Below are positions 22,848-32,291 of a stretch of 47,880 nucleotides of DNA, piece by piece. A model generated the notes under the pieces. That model was given only the letters and a program-made list of their open reading frames with translations. It made no database searches and was not told where the DNA came from. The stretch is taken from contig CAMAXJ010000005.1 of the NCBI GenBank assembly GCA_945862155.1, positions 1 through 47,880 on the forward strand, given 5' to 3'. Both the position numbers and the translations under genes were made by a program. This stretch comes from Rhodoluna limnophila (lineage in GTDB: Bacteria > Actinomycetota > Actinomycetes > Actinomycetales > Microbacteriaceae). Each line of letters begins with the position of its first letter. Within the stretch, counting starts at the first letter, position 1.

Positions 22848-22949
22848 TTCTTATTATGCCACGGTATAGCGAGCTTTTATGACCCCAAACACCGTGCCTC
22901 TAGGTAAACAATGATTTGGCTTTTGCTATTCCTGACCTAGCCTTGAGCC

Positions 22950-23789
22950 ATGCCACTAGCGCTTATCACGGGAGCCAACACTGGCCTAGGCTTCGAAACG
23001 GCCCGCGGATTGCTTGGGCTTGGCTTTGAGGTTGTTATCACCAGCCGAGATATCGAACGTGGCAACAATGCCGTAGCGCGCTTGGAGTCCGAGTACCCCA
23101 ATGCTCAGATCTCCGCATTCGCCCTGGACCTATCTATTCAATCCAGCGTGAGGGCATTCGCGTCATCGTTTACTCAAGCACATAAAAAATGGGATGTGCT
23201 GGTTCTCAATGCTGGAGCCAAGGTTCTCTCCAAATATCAGGAAACAGATTCTGGAATCGAGTATCACTTCGGAGTAAACGCAGTCGGTCACTTTGAGCTG
23301 GTTGCCAACTTGTTGCCGCATCGTGCTCTTATCTCAAGAGTTGTTTCGGTGTCATCAATCGTCGCAAGGTTTGCTCCACGCGAACTTGGTCCGGCAGGAT
23401 CTGCTCTTTCCTACTCGGCCGGTGCAAGCTATTCGGCAAGCAAACTTTCCAACTACTTATTCGCCATGGAACTGGAGAATCGGTTTGGGTCAGATTCGTT
23501 TAGCTCACTTGCTGCTCACCCCGGTTTTGCCAGAGCAGAACCGTATGGTCCAAATAGCACAAGGTTTTTTGAATCGTTTATGGCTCAGTCAGCGGCTCAG
23601 GGCGCTCTTCCAATAGTCGAGGCGGCAACTGATAGTTCACTACCCGGTGGTAGCTACCGCGTTCCCAAAATACTTGAGCTCTGGGGTAAACCCGCCGAAG
23701 GTATTGTTCCAAAAATGACCAGCCGAAAATCACTGGAAAAGAATTGGGAAATACTAGAGACCCTCTCGGGAAAAAATCTAGCTCTGTGA
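22950..23789 (+). CDS. SDR family NAD(P)-dependent oxidoreductase
   Basis: TGANTGLGFETARGL, NAGAK, YSASKLSNYLFAMEL. Confidence 0.85.
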   Translation: MPLALITGANTGLGFETARGLLGLGFEVVITSRDIERGNNAVARLESEYPNAQISAFALDLSIQSSVRAFASSFTQAHKKWDVLVLNAGAKVLSKYQETDSGIEYHFGVNAVGHFELVANLLPHRALISRVVSVSSIVARFAPRELGPAGSALSYSAGASYSASKLSNYLFAMELENRFGSDSFSSLAAHPGFARAEPYGPNSTRFFESFMAQSAAQGALPIVEAATDSSLPGGSYRVPKILELWGKPAEGIVPKMTSRKSLEKNWEILETLSGKNLAL

Positions 23790-24698
23790 TTCGTCAGGAT
23801 TGTTTCGCTGCCTAGAGGCTAGATAGCCCTCAAGTTCAGCGGCAATCTCGTCAGCGTTTGGAAGTTTCACAAAAGGCTTTCTAATTGGTGCTCGTGAAGG
23901 CCCGGTTAATTCGTTTTGATATCCCTGTTCAAGCGTCGAGATCATCTTTTGAAGCTCTGGGTTCTCTGTGATTTGCTCGGCTAGCTTTGCAAGGAACTGC
24001 GTACCGTCATCACGAAGATCGTCTGTTGGGAAAACCAAACCAGTCGAAGAAGATACCAACTCAAAAGCGGCAACAGCTGCTTGAGGAAAATCGTTGTCAG
24101 CTAGATAGTGCGGGCATAGTAAAACATATCCAACAATCGGCATGCTGGTTTGGGCAACCTTGAACTCGAGAAGGTGCAGAACGTTTCCTGGAACTTGGGT
24201 TTGCGGTTTCCATTCGGAAAGTTCATTGACAATATCTTTTCTGTTTCCCGAAACAGTTACACCGATTTCTCTGGTGTGCGGAATAGGAAAAGGAATTGCG
24301 TGAAGCCAAGTGACGTCTTTTACCTGGAGCCTCTTTATCAGGCGCAGTACTGCGTTTGTAAACGCTTCCCATCTGAAATCAGGTTCATACCCGTGAAGGA
24401 ATAAAAACGGCTGGTTGGCCTCGTCATGGACCAGGTACAGCCCCAAGCTTGCTGGTTCGTAGTCTTCGATGTGATCTTTCTCGAAATACATCACAGGACG
24501 CCTTGAGCGATAATCGAGCAACTCATCATTGTTGAAGGTCAAAATCTGCGATGTCGAAAGATTCGCAAAGATGTTCTCAGAAAACTGGTTGAGCACTCCC
24601 CCGGCATCAGTAAAACCGGTAAGGCCGGCAATCAAGTGAAGACCTGTTGGAACCTCAACCTGGTCAAACTCGAACTCGTATAGCGGCTCATTGGACAT
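23778..24698 (-). CDS. PAC2 family protein
   Basis: PAC2-like LIAGLTGFTDAGGVLNQFSENI and YEPDFRWEAFTNAVLRLIKRL. Confidence 0.82.
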   Translation of the reverse strand: MSNEPLYEFEFDQVEVPTGLHLIAGLTGFTDAGGVLNQFSENIFANLSTSQILTFNNDELLDYRSRRPVMYFEKDHIEDYEPASLGLYLVHDEANQPFLFLHGYEPDFRWEAFTNAVLRLIKRLQVKDVTWLHAIPFPIPHTREIGVTVSGNRKDIVNELSEWKPQTQVPGNVLHLLEFKVAQTSMPIVGYVLLCPHYLADNDFPQAAVAAFELVSSSTGLVFPTDDLRDDGTQFLAKLAEQITENPELQKMISTLEQGYQNELTGPSRAPIRKPFVKLPNADEIAAELEGYLASRQRNNPDESQS

Positions 24699-24737
24699 GA
24701 TCCAAGTCTAAGCACAAGCTGGAATAGCATGGACGCT
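24699..24737. promoter_or_regulatory. Divergent promoter pair for the PAC2 gene and pepA
   Basis: Minus: TAGACT (24705-24710) + 6 nt + ATG 24698. Plus: TAGCAT (24725-24730) + 7 nt + ATG 24738. Confidence 0.5.
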
Positions 24738-26204
24738 ATGACAAAGCTGAAGATAACCCTGACCCAAACCTCGCCTGCCACCTCGCGCCTAACCGCCACG
24801 GTTATTGGCGTCCAAGGTGCCCCTAAGAACCTCTTGCTCTCCAAAAACAATTTGGATTCGAAGCTAACGGCCGCATTCAACCTCGAATCGCTCGGAGTTT
24901 CCTCTGAAGTTGGGTCCATAAAGAAACTTTCCGGTCCTGGATCTTCGGTGATCGCACTAGTTGGGCTGGGCAAGACTGTTGAATTTGATGACATAAGGCA
25001 GGCAATGGGGGCTGCAGCTCGCGAGCTTGGCAACTTTGAACACGTAGTTGTTGACATTCCGCTAAAGACACTAGATCAAGTTCTGGCCGCAATTGAAGGT
25101 TTCCAATTGGGCAACTACGAGTACCTGACATACAAATCAAAATCAACCAAGAAGGTACTGAGCAAGCTCACTATTCTTACCTCTCTAAAACCAACCGCCG
25201 GCGCACTTGCCCAGCTAGAGGTTTTAGCTGCTGCAGTGCATCGCACGAGGGACATGGTTAATGCACCGGCCATTGACCTATACCCAGAGGTGATGGTTCA
25301 AGCCGCGAAGAAATTGGTAAAGGGCCTGGCGGTGAAGATTAAAGTCTGGGAAGAAAAGGACCTTCTTGCCGATGGGCTTGGAGGAATTCACGCCGTAGGT
25401 AAAGGTTCAATTCGCCCGCCTCGATTGGTGAAACTTGAATACAAGCCAGCCGGCGCCAAGACATCCATTGCATTGGTTGGAAAAGGCATCACCTTTGACA
25501 CCGGAGGACTTTCTTTGAAGCCGGCCGAGTCAATGGTCGGAATGAAATACGACATGACCGGCGCTGCTTCTTGTCTTCAGGCTTTGATTGCGATCGCGGA
25601 GCTGGGGCTTCCAATCAAGGCGACCGCGTGGCTGTGTCTAGCTGAGAACATGCCCTCTGGCGGTGCCACCAGGCCAAACGATGTCATCAAGATTCGAAAT
25701 GGTAAGACTGTTGAAGTTCTAAACACCGACGCTGAAGGTCGACTAGTTCTGGCCGATGGTCTATCCATGGCTTCTGAAGAATCCCCCGATTACATTGTCG
25801 ATGTTGCAACTCTTACTGGCGCTGCGACGGTTGCACTGGGTAATAGGTATGCAGGACTGATGGGAGATGAAAAGGCTATAAAGAAGGTGCAAAATGCCGC
25901 CGCCGTCACCGGTGAGCTTGTTTGGCACATGCCACTGCCTGAAGAGCTTCGACCACTTTTGAACTCAGATATAGCCGACATCGCCAACGTAAAGATTGGA
26001 AATCGCGCCGGTGGCATGCTGATTGCTGGATTGTTCCTAAGGGAGTTCATTGGAACTGAGGGCAAGAACACGCCTTCATGGGCCCATTTGGATATTGCAG
26101 GTCCTGCAAACAATGACTCAGCTGCCTATGGACACACGCCAAAGGGGGCCACAGGAGTCACAGTTCGCACCCTGGTTCAGCTAGCCCGCGACCTAGCTAA
26201 ATAA
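24738..26204 (+). CDS. pepA: Leucyl aminopeptidase (M17)
   Basis: GKGITFDTGGLSLKPAESMVGMKYDMTGAAS, NTDAEGRLVLADGL; start preferred at 24738 over 24729. Confidence 0.95.
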   Translation: MTKLKITLTQTSPATSRLTATVIGVQGAPKNLLLSKNNLDSKLTAAFNLESLGVSSEVGSIKKLSGPGSSVIALVGLGKTVEFDDIRQAMGAAARELGNFEHVVVDIPLKTLDQVLAAIEGFQLGNYEYLTYKSKSTKKVLSKLTILTSLKPTAGALAQLEVLAAAVHRTRDMVNAPAIDLYPEVMVQAAKKLVKGLAVKIKVWEEKDLLADGLGGIHAVGKGSIRPPRLVKLEYKPAGAKTSIALVGKGITFDTGGLSLKPAESMVGMKYDMTGAASCLQALIAIAELGLPIKATAWLCLAENMPSGGATRPNDVIKIRNGKTVEVLNTDAEGRLVLADGLSMASEESPDYIVDVATLTGAATVALGNRYAGLMGDEKAIKKVQNAAAVTGELVWHMPLPEELRPLLNSDIADIANVKIGNRAGGMLIAGLFLREFIGTEGKNTPSWAHLDIAGPANNDSAAYGHTPKGATGVTVRTLVQLARDLAK

Positions 26205-26257
26205 CGGTAGTAAACTTAGCCCGCATCCAAAAATCCCTGCTCTAAGGAGAAATTCGC

Positions 26258-27634
26258 GTGGCCGATCACTCATTTGATGTTGTAATCCTCGGTGGAGGAA
26301 GCGGTGGCTACGCGGCTGCACTTCGCTCGGCCCAACTTGGCAAAAGCGTTGCGCTGGTTGAAAGGGACAAACTCGGAGGAACCTGTTTGCACCGCGGTTG
26401 TATCCCAACCAAGGCCCTTCTGCACTCAGCTGAAATTGCTGACAACACCCGGGAAGCTGAGAACTTTGGAATCAATGCGAGCTTGAACTCAATTGACATT
26501 CCAAAAGTCAACAGCTACCGAGATGGCATCATCGACAAACTTTTCAAGGGCCTAACCGGTCTGGTCAATTCCAAGAACATCACCGTTGTCGCCGGAGAAG
26601 GTCGCCTTACTGGACCTAAGACCGTGACTGTAAATGGCGATAATTACACCGGAGCCAACGTTGTTCTGGCAACTGGCTCCTATTCCAAGTCACTGCCTGG
26701 ACTTGAAATTGGTGGCCGTGTAATCACCTCAGATCACGCCCTCAAGTTGGACTTTGTCCCAAAGAGCGTAATTGTTCTTGGTGGTGGAGTTATCGGTGTT
26801 GAGTTTGCTTCAATCTGGCGCTCATTTGGATCTGAAGTGACCATTATCGAAGGCTTGCCTCACCTAGTGCCAAATGAAGAAGAAGTTATCTCCAAAGCAC
26901 TTGAGCGTGCTTACCGTAAGCGCGGAATCGATTTCAAACTTGGAGTTCGCTTCAGTGGAGTTGAACAGACTTCTTCGTCCGTGACTGCAGTACTTGAAGA
27001 CGGAACTCGCGTTGAAGCTGAGCTAATGCTGGTTGCTGTTGGGCGAGGACCCAACACCGCTGGGTTTGGCTACGAGGAGCAAGGCCTAACTATGGATCGC
27101 GGATGGGTAATCACCAACGACCGCCTGAACACGAACCTTCCAGGCGTGTATGCAGCGGGAGATATTGTTCCAGGAGTTCAACTAGCCCACCGTGGTTTCC
27201 AGCAGGGTATTTTCATCGCTGAAGATATCGCGGGGCTAAACCCGGTAGCAATCGACGAAGACGGAATCCCAAAGGTCACCTACTGTGAGCCTGAGATTGC
27301 ATCGGTTGGTCTTTCGGAGGCCAAGGCAATACAAAAGTATGGTGCTGAGAATGTTTCAACTTACGAATACAACCTAGCTGGTAATGGAAAATCCCAGATT
27401 CTTGGAACAGCAGGATTTATCAAACTGGTTCGAAAGAATAACGGCCCAGTTCTTGGAGTACACATGATCGGATCGCGCGTTGGTGAGCAAATCGGTGAAG
27501 CTCAGCTAATTGTGAACTGGGAAGCCTACCCAGAGGATGTTGCAACCTTGATTCATGCTCACCCAACAATGAACGAAGCCATGGGTGAGGCGCACCTGGC
27601 CCTTGCCGGCAAGCCTCTGCACGCCCACGCCTAG
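26258..27634 (+). CDS. lpdA: Dihydrolipoyl dehydrogenase (E3)
   Basis: GGGSGGYAAALRSAQLGKSVALVERDKLGGTCLHRGCIPTKALLHSAE, HAHPTMNEAMGEA; GTG start. Confidence 0.96.
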   Translation: MADHSFDVVILGGGSGGYAAALRSAQLGKSVALVERDKLGGTCLHRGCIPTKALLHSAEIADNTREAENFGINASLNSIDIPKVNSYRDGIIDKLFKGLTGLVNSKNITVVAGEGRLTGPKTVTVNGDNYTGANVVLATGSYSKSLPGLEIGGRVITSDHALKLDFVPKSVIVLGGGVIGVEFASIWRSFGSEVTIIEGLPHLVPNEEEVISKALERAYRKRGIDFKLGVRFSGVEQTSSSVTAVLEDGTRVEAELMLVAVGRGPNTAGFGYEEQGLTMDRGWVITNDRLNTNLPGVYAAGDIVPGVQLAHRGFQQGIFIAEDIAGLNPVAIDEDGIPKVTYCEPEIASVGLSEAKAIQKYGAENVSTYEYNLAGNGKSQILGTAGFIKLVRKNNGPVLGVHMIGSRVGEQIGEAQLIVNWEAYPEDVATLIHAHPTMNEAMGEAHLALAGKPLHAHA

Positions 27635-27667
27635 ACTTTAGATAGAAACAACAAGGAGTTAGAAACA

Positions 27668-29023
27668 ATGAGCGAATCTGTAGTGCTACCAGCCCTAGGT
27701 GAATCAGTCACCGAAGGAACGGTCACCCGCTGGCTAAAGAAAGTTGGCGACAGTGTCAACGTTGACGAGCCCCTTGTAGAAGTATCAACAGACAAAGTAG
27801 ACACCGAGATCCCATCTCCAGTAGCTGGGGTGATTGAGCAGATTCTTGTTCAAGAAGATGAAACCGTTCAAGTTGGAGCGGTTCTAGTAATCATCGGTTC
27901 AGGTTCGGGATCAGCTGCGCCAGTAGCACCAGCCGCAGCAGCAACTGTTGCTCCACCGGTAGTTGCGGCTCCCCCAGCCCCAGTAGCGCCTCCTGTCATG
28001 GCAGCTCCAGTTGCCTCACCCATTGTTGCACCACCAGTAGCACCGGCTCCAGTTGTTGCAGCCGCTGTTTCTGCTCCTGTTTCACCACCCCTGATTGTCG
28101 CTTCCTTACCTTCATCCGCGGACGCAGGATACGTCACGCCGCTAGTAAGAAAGTTTGCTCAGGATTCAGGTGTGGATCTATCTCAAGTCTCTGGAACCGG
28201 AGTTGGCGGTCGTATCCGCAAGGAAGATGTTATGGCGGCAACTTCTGCTCCAGTTGGAACTTCTGCTGCTCCAGCTGCCGCTCACGTTCCAACTCCAGTC
28301 AGCGCACTGCGCGGAACTAGCGAACCGATGTCAAGGCTGCGCAAGGTACTTGCCGAGCGTGCGGTTGCGTCAATGATTTCATCAGCTCAGCTAACTACCG
28401 TGGTTGAAGTTGACGTGACTCGCATAGCTGAGATGAGAAAGAGCATCCAAGTTCGCTTTACGGCAGCTACCGGCACAAAGTTGAACTTCATGCCGTTTTT
28501 CTTCCTGGCAAGTGCCGAGGCCCTTCGTTCTCACCCGAAGCTAAACGCTTCAATCGATGGCGAAACCATTCACTTCCACCCGAGTGAAAACATCAGCTTT
28601 GCCGTTGACACCGAACGTGGTTTGCTAACTCCAGTTATCCGCGATGCGGCATCACTGAGCCTGGCTCAGATTGCGCAGCAGATTGCAGACCTAGCTTCTC
28701 GCACTCGTGAAAACAAGCTAAAGCCAGACGAGATGGCGGGTGGCACTTTCACCCTTACAAACACCGGATCTCGCGGAGCGCTGTTTGACACCCCAGTTGT
28801 GTTCTTGCCTCAGGTTGCCATCTTAGGAACAGGCGTGGTTCAAAAGCGCCCAGTGGTAATCACAGATAGTGACGGTCAAGAGTCAATTGCTATTCGCTCA
28901 ATGGTTTATCTGGCCCTGAGCTATGACCACCGCCTCGTTGATGGTGCTGACGCGTCTAGATATCTAGTTGACGTGAAGGCTCGATTAGAAGAAGCGAACT
29001 TCCAAAACAACCTAGGGATTTAG
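27668..29023 (+). CDS. sucB: 2-oxoacid dehydrogenase dihydrolipoamide acyltransferase (E2)
   Basis: One lipoyl domain (VEVSTDKVDTEIPSP), Ala/Pro linker, E3-binding motif, catalytic SYDHRLVDGADASRYL. Confidence 0.9.
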   Translation: MSESVVLPALGESVTEGTVTRWLKKVGDSVNVDEPLVEVSTDKVDTEIPSPVAGVIEQILVQEDETVQVGAVLVIIGSGSGSAAPVAPAAAATVAPPVVAAPPAPVAPPVMAAPVASPIVAPPVAPAPVVAAAVSAPVSPPLIVASLPSSADAGYVTPLVRKFAQDSGVDLSQVSGTGVGGRIRKEDVMAATSAPVGTSAAPAAAHVPTPVSALRGTSEPMSRLRKVLAERAVASMISSAQLTTVVEVDVTRIAEMRKSIQVRFTAATGTKLNFMPFFFLASAEALRSHPKLNASIDGETIHFHPSENISFAVDTERGLLTPVIRDAASLSLAQIAQQIADLASRTRENKLKPDEMAGGTFTLTNTGSRGALFDTPVVFLPQVAILGTGVVQKRPVVITDSDGQESIAIRSMVYLALSYDHRLVDGADASRYLVDVKARLEEANFQNNLGI

Positions 29024-29758
29024 TTTCTGCCCAATTTCGACCAGGCTCCCGTTCGCTGAAGTATCAAGGCGATAGTGCAACTGTTTTGATCGACCATCTT
29101 CGCATTCAACCTTTCCTGTCACACTCTGCATCGATCCGAGCGTTTGTTGAATTTTGAGACTGAGCGCTCCAAGCTTGGATTGCACCAGCACTTCAGCTGA
29201 GCTAGGTGTTTCAAGGTCTTGGAGATTAGTTGCTACCCAATCCTTTAGCTCATCAGCGGAAAGATCCAAAGCACAAGAGATCTCTAGTTGCGCAGATTGT
29301 TCTAAAGGTTCTTCTTCTGGAACCACAGCCGGCACAAAAAACAAAACCAAGCTCACAAGTCCAATCGTGACTGGGCCAAGCAGGGTGCGTGGTTCAAACC
29401 GCTTTTTGATTCCCGCAGACACAAACCCAACTTCGGGCACGAGCACCTCTTGGCTGGCGCTTTGTTTTGCTAGTTTGTTCAGACCCGAAACAATCCCACG
29501 GATTCGTTCGCCATCTTGCGCAAGTAGCCACAGCTTGCCTGCTTCAATGAGCGTGTAATCAATTTGTGCTTCGTCGAGCACTTTTGCAATTGTTGGCCAA
29601 CTAGGTCCGAGTACTTTTCCGCGGATAAGTAGAAATTCAGACCCGAGTTGATCTTGGGTTTGGTGAATACGAAGACCTCGTGCGGAAAGGGCTTTACCTA
29701 GGTAGTACCCTCGGGCAATCAGAACACGTTCATGTATCTGCCTCATGGCTTCAAGCAT
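29012..29758 (-). CDS. Hypothetical protein with one predicted TM helix
   Basis: 248 aa, TM-like TLLGPVTIGLVSLVLFFVPAVV, two Cys in the C-terminal part; no family recognised. Confidence 0.65.
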   Translation of the reverse strand: MLEAMRQIHERVLIARGYYLGKALSARGLRIHQTQDQLGSEFLLIRGKVLGPSWPTIAKVLDEAQIDYTLIEAGKLWLLAQDGERIRGIVSGLNKLAKQSASQEVLVPEVGFVSAGIKKRFEPRTLLGPVTIGLVSLVLFFVPAVVPEEEPLEQSAQLEISCALDLSADELKDWVATNLQDLETPSSAEVLVQSKLGALSLKIQQTLGSMQSVTGKVECEDGRSKQLHYRLDTSANGSLVEIGQKLNP

Positions 29759-29822
29759 CCCAAGGCACCTCAGGCTCTGCTTGGTGGAATTGGCTTCTTG
29801 GGATAACTCTTAGAATTGAGAA

Positions 29823-30458
29823 GTGCCGGAATTTCTAACCGCAGGACTTGATCCCGATTTCGTGCCTTATCTAGAGGGGCTCGCCCTCCAGCGAACCATC
29901 CACAAAGAAGTAGCAGCTGGCATTAGGCCAGACACCTGCATCTTGCTTGAGCACGAGGGTGTTTACACAGCCGGCAAGCGCACCGAAGATTCCGAGCGAC
30001 CAGACGATGGTACAGAGGTTATTGATGTGGACCGTGGCGGAAAAATTACCTGGCATGGTCCAGGCCAGCTGGTTGGCTACCCAATCATGAAGCTTCCAAA
30101 CCCAATTGATGTGGTCGGATACGTTCGCTGGCTCGAGCAAGTACTTATTGAAGTGTGTGCTGACTTCGGTCTTGAAACCGAAAGAGTCGAGGGTCGATCA
30201 GGCGTTTGGGCTCCGGTTGGCGATACTCACCTAAAGATTGCTGCAATTGGCATCCGGGTCGCAGAGCACACCACAATGCACGGCTTTGCTCTTAACTGCT
30301 CAAATTCGCTCGATCCATATGAGACCATAATTGCCTGCGGCATAAAGGACGCAGGCACCAGCACAATTTCTGCCCTAACTGGCAAGCCAGTCACCCCAGC
30401 CATGGCCGCTGAGCGGGTAAAGATGCGTCTTCGAGACATTGCTAAAGTTGAAGCATGA
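29823..30458 (+). CDS. lipB: Lipoyl(octanoyl) transferase
   Basis: [52 protein letters not shown] start. Confidence 0.95.
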   Translation: MPEFLTAGLDPDFVPYLEGLALQRTIHKEVAAGIRPDTCILLEHEGVYTAGKRTEDSERPDDGTEVIDVDRGGKITWHGPGQLVGYPIMKLPNPIDVVGYVRWLEQVLIEVCADFGLETERVEGRSGVWAPVGDTHLKIAAIGIRVAEHTTMHGFALNCSNSLDPYETIIACGIKDAGTSTISALTGKPVTPAMAAERVKMRLRDIAKVEA

Positions 30459-31462
30459 CCCAGACCGATCCTGGAACTAAGCCTGCGAAGAAGATGCTTC
30501 GCATCGAGGCAAGAAACTCGGCCGTTCCAATCGAACGCAAACCAGAGTGGATCAAAACAGTCGCGAAAATGGGACCTGAGTACCAGGCCATGCACAAACT
30601 GGTCAAGTCAGAAAACCTTCACACAGTCTGCCAAGAAGCAGGATGCCCAAACATCTATGAGTGCTGGGAAGATCGCGAAGCAACATTTTTGATTGGCGGA
30701 TCCCAGTGCACTAGACGCTGCGACTTCTGTCAGATTGATACCGGTAAACCGGTAGCCTTCGACCCAGACGAGCCAAGAAGGGTTGCAGTTTCGGTGCGTC
30801 AGATGGAGCTTCGCTACGCAACAGTCACCGGTGTTGCAAGGGATGATCTTCCCGATGAAGGCGCTTGGCTGTATGCCCAAACCATCAAGCAAATTCATAA
30901 AAAATCCCCAGGAACCGGAGTTGAGATATTGGTTCCAGACTTTTCCGGCAAGCCAGAGCTTCTCCAGAAGATCTTTGATGCCAAGCCAGAGGTGTTTGCG
31001 CATAACGTTGAAACTGTTCCACGAATTTTCAAAGAGATAAGGCCAGCATTTAGCTACGCTCGCTCCCTGGATGTTCTAACTCAAGCGCGCAATGCGGGAA
31101 TGGTCACAAAATCTAACTTGATTCTGGGAATGGGTGAGACTCGAGAAGAGATCTCTCAAGCGATGGTTGATTTGTTTAATGCCGGAACAGATATCTTGAC
31201 CATCACCCAATACCTGAGGCCGACGCCAAAGCACCACCCAGTAAACCGCTGGGTTAAGCCACAGGAGTTTGTCGAGCTAAAACAAGAAGCTGAAGCACTT
31301 GGCTACCTAGGAGTTCTAAGCGGTCCCCTAGTTCGCTCTTCATACAGAGCAGGTCGACTATGGGCTTTGTCCATGAACAAAAAAGGTCTTCCCGTTCCCG
31401 CAAACCTCCAGCATCTGGCCGACGCCGCAGCCAAAGATGGCTTCGCGCAGGCCGTCGCTTAA
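30455..31462 (+). CDS. lipA: Lipoyl synthase (radical SAM)
   Basis: [32 protein letters not shown]; 4-bp ATGA overlap with lipB. Confidence 0.97.
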   Translation: MTQTDPGTKPAKKMLRIEARNSAVPIERKPEWIKTVAKMGPEYQAMHKLVKSENLHTVCQEAGCPNIYECWEDREATFLIGGSQCTRRCDFCQIDTGKPVAFDPDEPRRVAVSVRQMELRYATVTGVARDDLPDEGAWLYAQTIKQIHKKSPGTGVEILVPDFSGKPELLQKIFDAKPEVFAHNVETVPRIFKEIRPAFSYARSLDVLTQARNAGMVTKSNLILGMGETREEISQAMVDLFNAGTDILTITQYLRPTPKHHPVNRWVKPQEFVELKQEAEALGYLGVLSGPLVRSSYRAGRLWALSMNKKGLPVPANLQHLADAAAKDGFAQAVA

Positions 31463-31478
31463 AGAAAAAAAGGAAATC

Positions 31479-32180
31479 ATGGCAGAAAAAGCACCAAAGG
31501 TTGAAAAAGAACCCGGGCGGATTAAGCAGCTTTGGCAGGTTTATAAGCTCACAGCTAAATCCGATAAAAACTTTGTGCTTGCCGGTGCCCTGGGATTTCT
31601 AGCTCCTTTAGCAATTGGTGTAATAGCTATCGTCTTGTTTTTCAGAGACTCTGCACTCACTGTTTTCCTATGGTCAATAACAACTCTTTTGTTTAGCTTC
31701 CTAAGTGCCCTGACTGTTTTATCTCGCCGAGCAGAAAAAGCTGCCTTCATGCGCATTTCTGGTCAGCCAGGAGCAGTCGCAGCAGTTCTCGGATCCACTC
31801 TTAAGCGCGGATATTCAACTAGTGAAATGCCAGTAGCGGTTGATCCAAAATCCAGTGATGCCGTCTATCGGGCCGTTGGTAAGGCAGGGGTAGTCCTGAT
31901 TGCCGAGGGAAATTCAGCTCGAGTAAGACAGCTAATCGAAGATGAAAAGCGGAAGGTCTCAAGGGCAATACCAGGAGTGACAATTCCAGTGGTCTGGGTC
32001 AATCAAGACCCTTCTTCGACCCCGCTGCACGCGCTAACTAAGACCATTTACAAGCTCAAAAAGGCCCTGAATAGGACCGAGATCTCGGTTGTGAACAAGC
32101 GTCTGACAGGTCTTGGCCTGAATATTCCTATCCCCAAGGGGATTGATCCAAACAGGATCCGCCCCGGCCGCCGAATGTAA
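31479..32180 (+). CDS. DUF4191 domain-containing membrane protein
   Basis: Two TM helices near the N-terminus; conserved position between lipA and glnA. Start refined to ATG at 31479. Confidence 0.82.
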   Translation: MAEKAPKVEKEPGRIKQLWQVYKLTAKSDKNFVLAGALGFLAPLAIGVIAIVLFFRDSALTVFLWSITTLLFSFLSALTVLSRRAEKAAFMRISGQPGAVAAVLGSTLKRGYSTSEMPVAVDPKSSDAVYRAVGKAGVVLIAEGNSARVRQLIEDEKRKVSRAIPGVTIPVVWVNQDPSSTPLHALTKTIYKLKKALNRTEISVVNKRLTGLGLNIPIPKGIDPNRIRPGRRM

Positions 32181-32182
32181 GT

Positions 32183-32219
32183 TTTACATTCCTGAAACAT
32201 TTCAAGAACTTTCTGAAAC
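32183..32219 (+). promoter_or_regulatory. Putative tandem GlnR-type operator upstream of glnA
   Basis: TTTAC-n6-GAAAC (32183-32198) then AGAAC-n5-GAAAC (32205-32219); the two GAAAC elements are 21 bp apart. Confidence 0.45.
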
Positions 32220-32291
32220 AACCTTCTAGCTAGAGTTAGGGCTAATCGGAACTTTCAGCCGCCACCAAGACATAACCGAAGGGAACAAATC

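Noticed and set aside
24632-25057. 141-aa minus-strand ORF
   Set aside because: Shadow of pepA, crossing the PAC2 start; no recognisable family.
27920-28100. Repetitive GCTCCAGT/GTAGCACC-like DNA, possible tandem repeat
   Set aside because: Explained by the Ala/Pro-rich interdomain linker of E2; irregular unit length.
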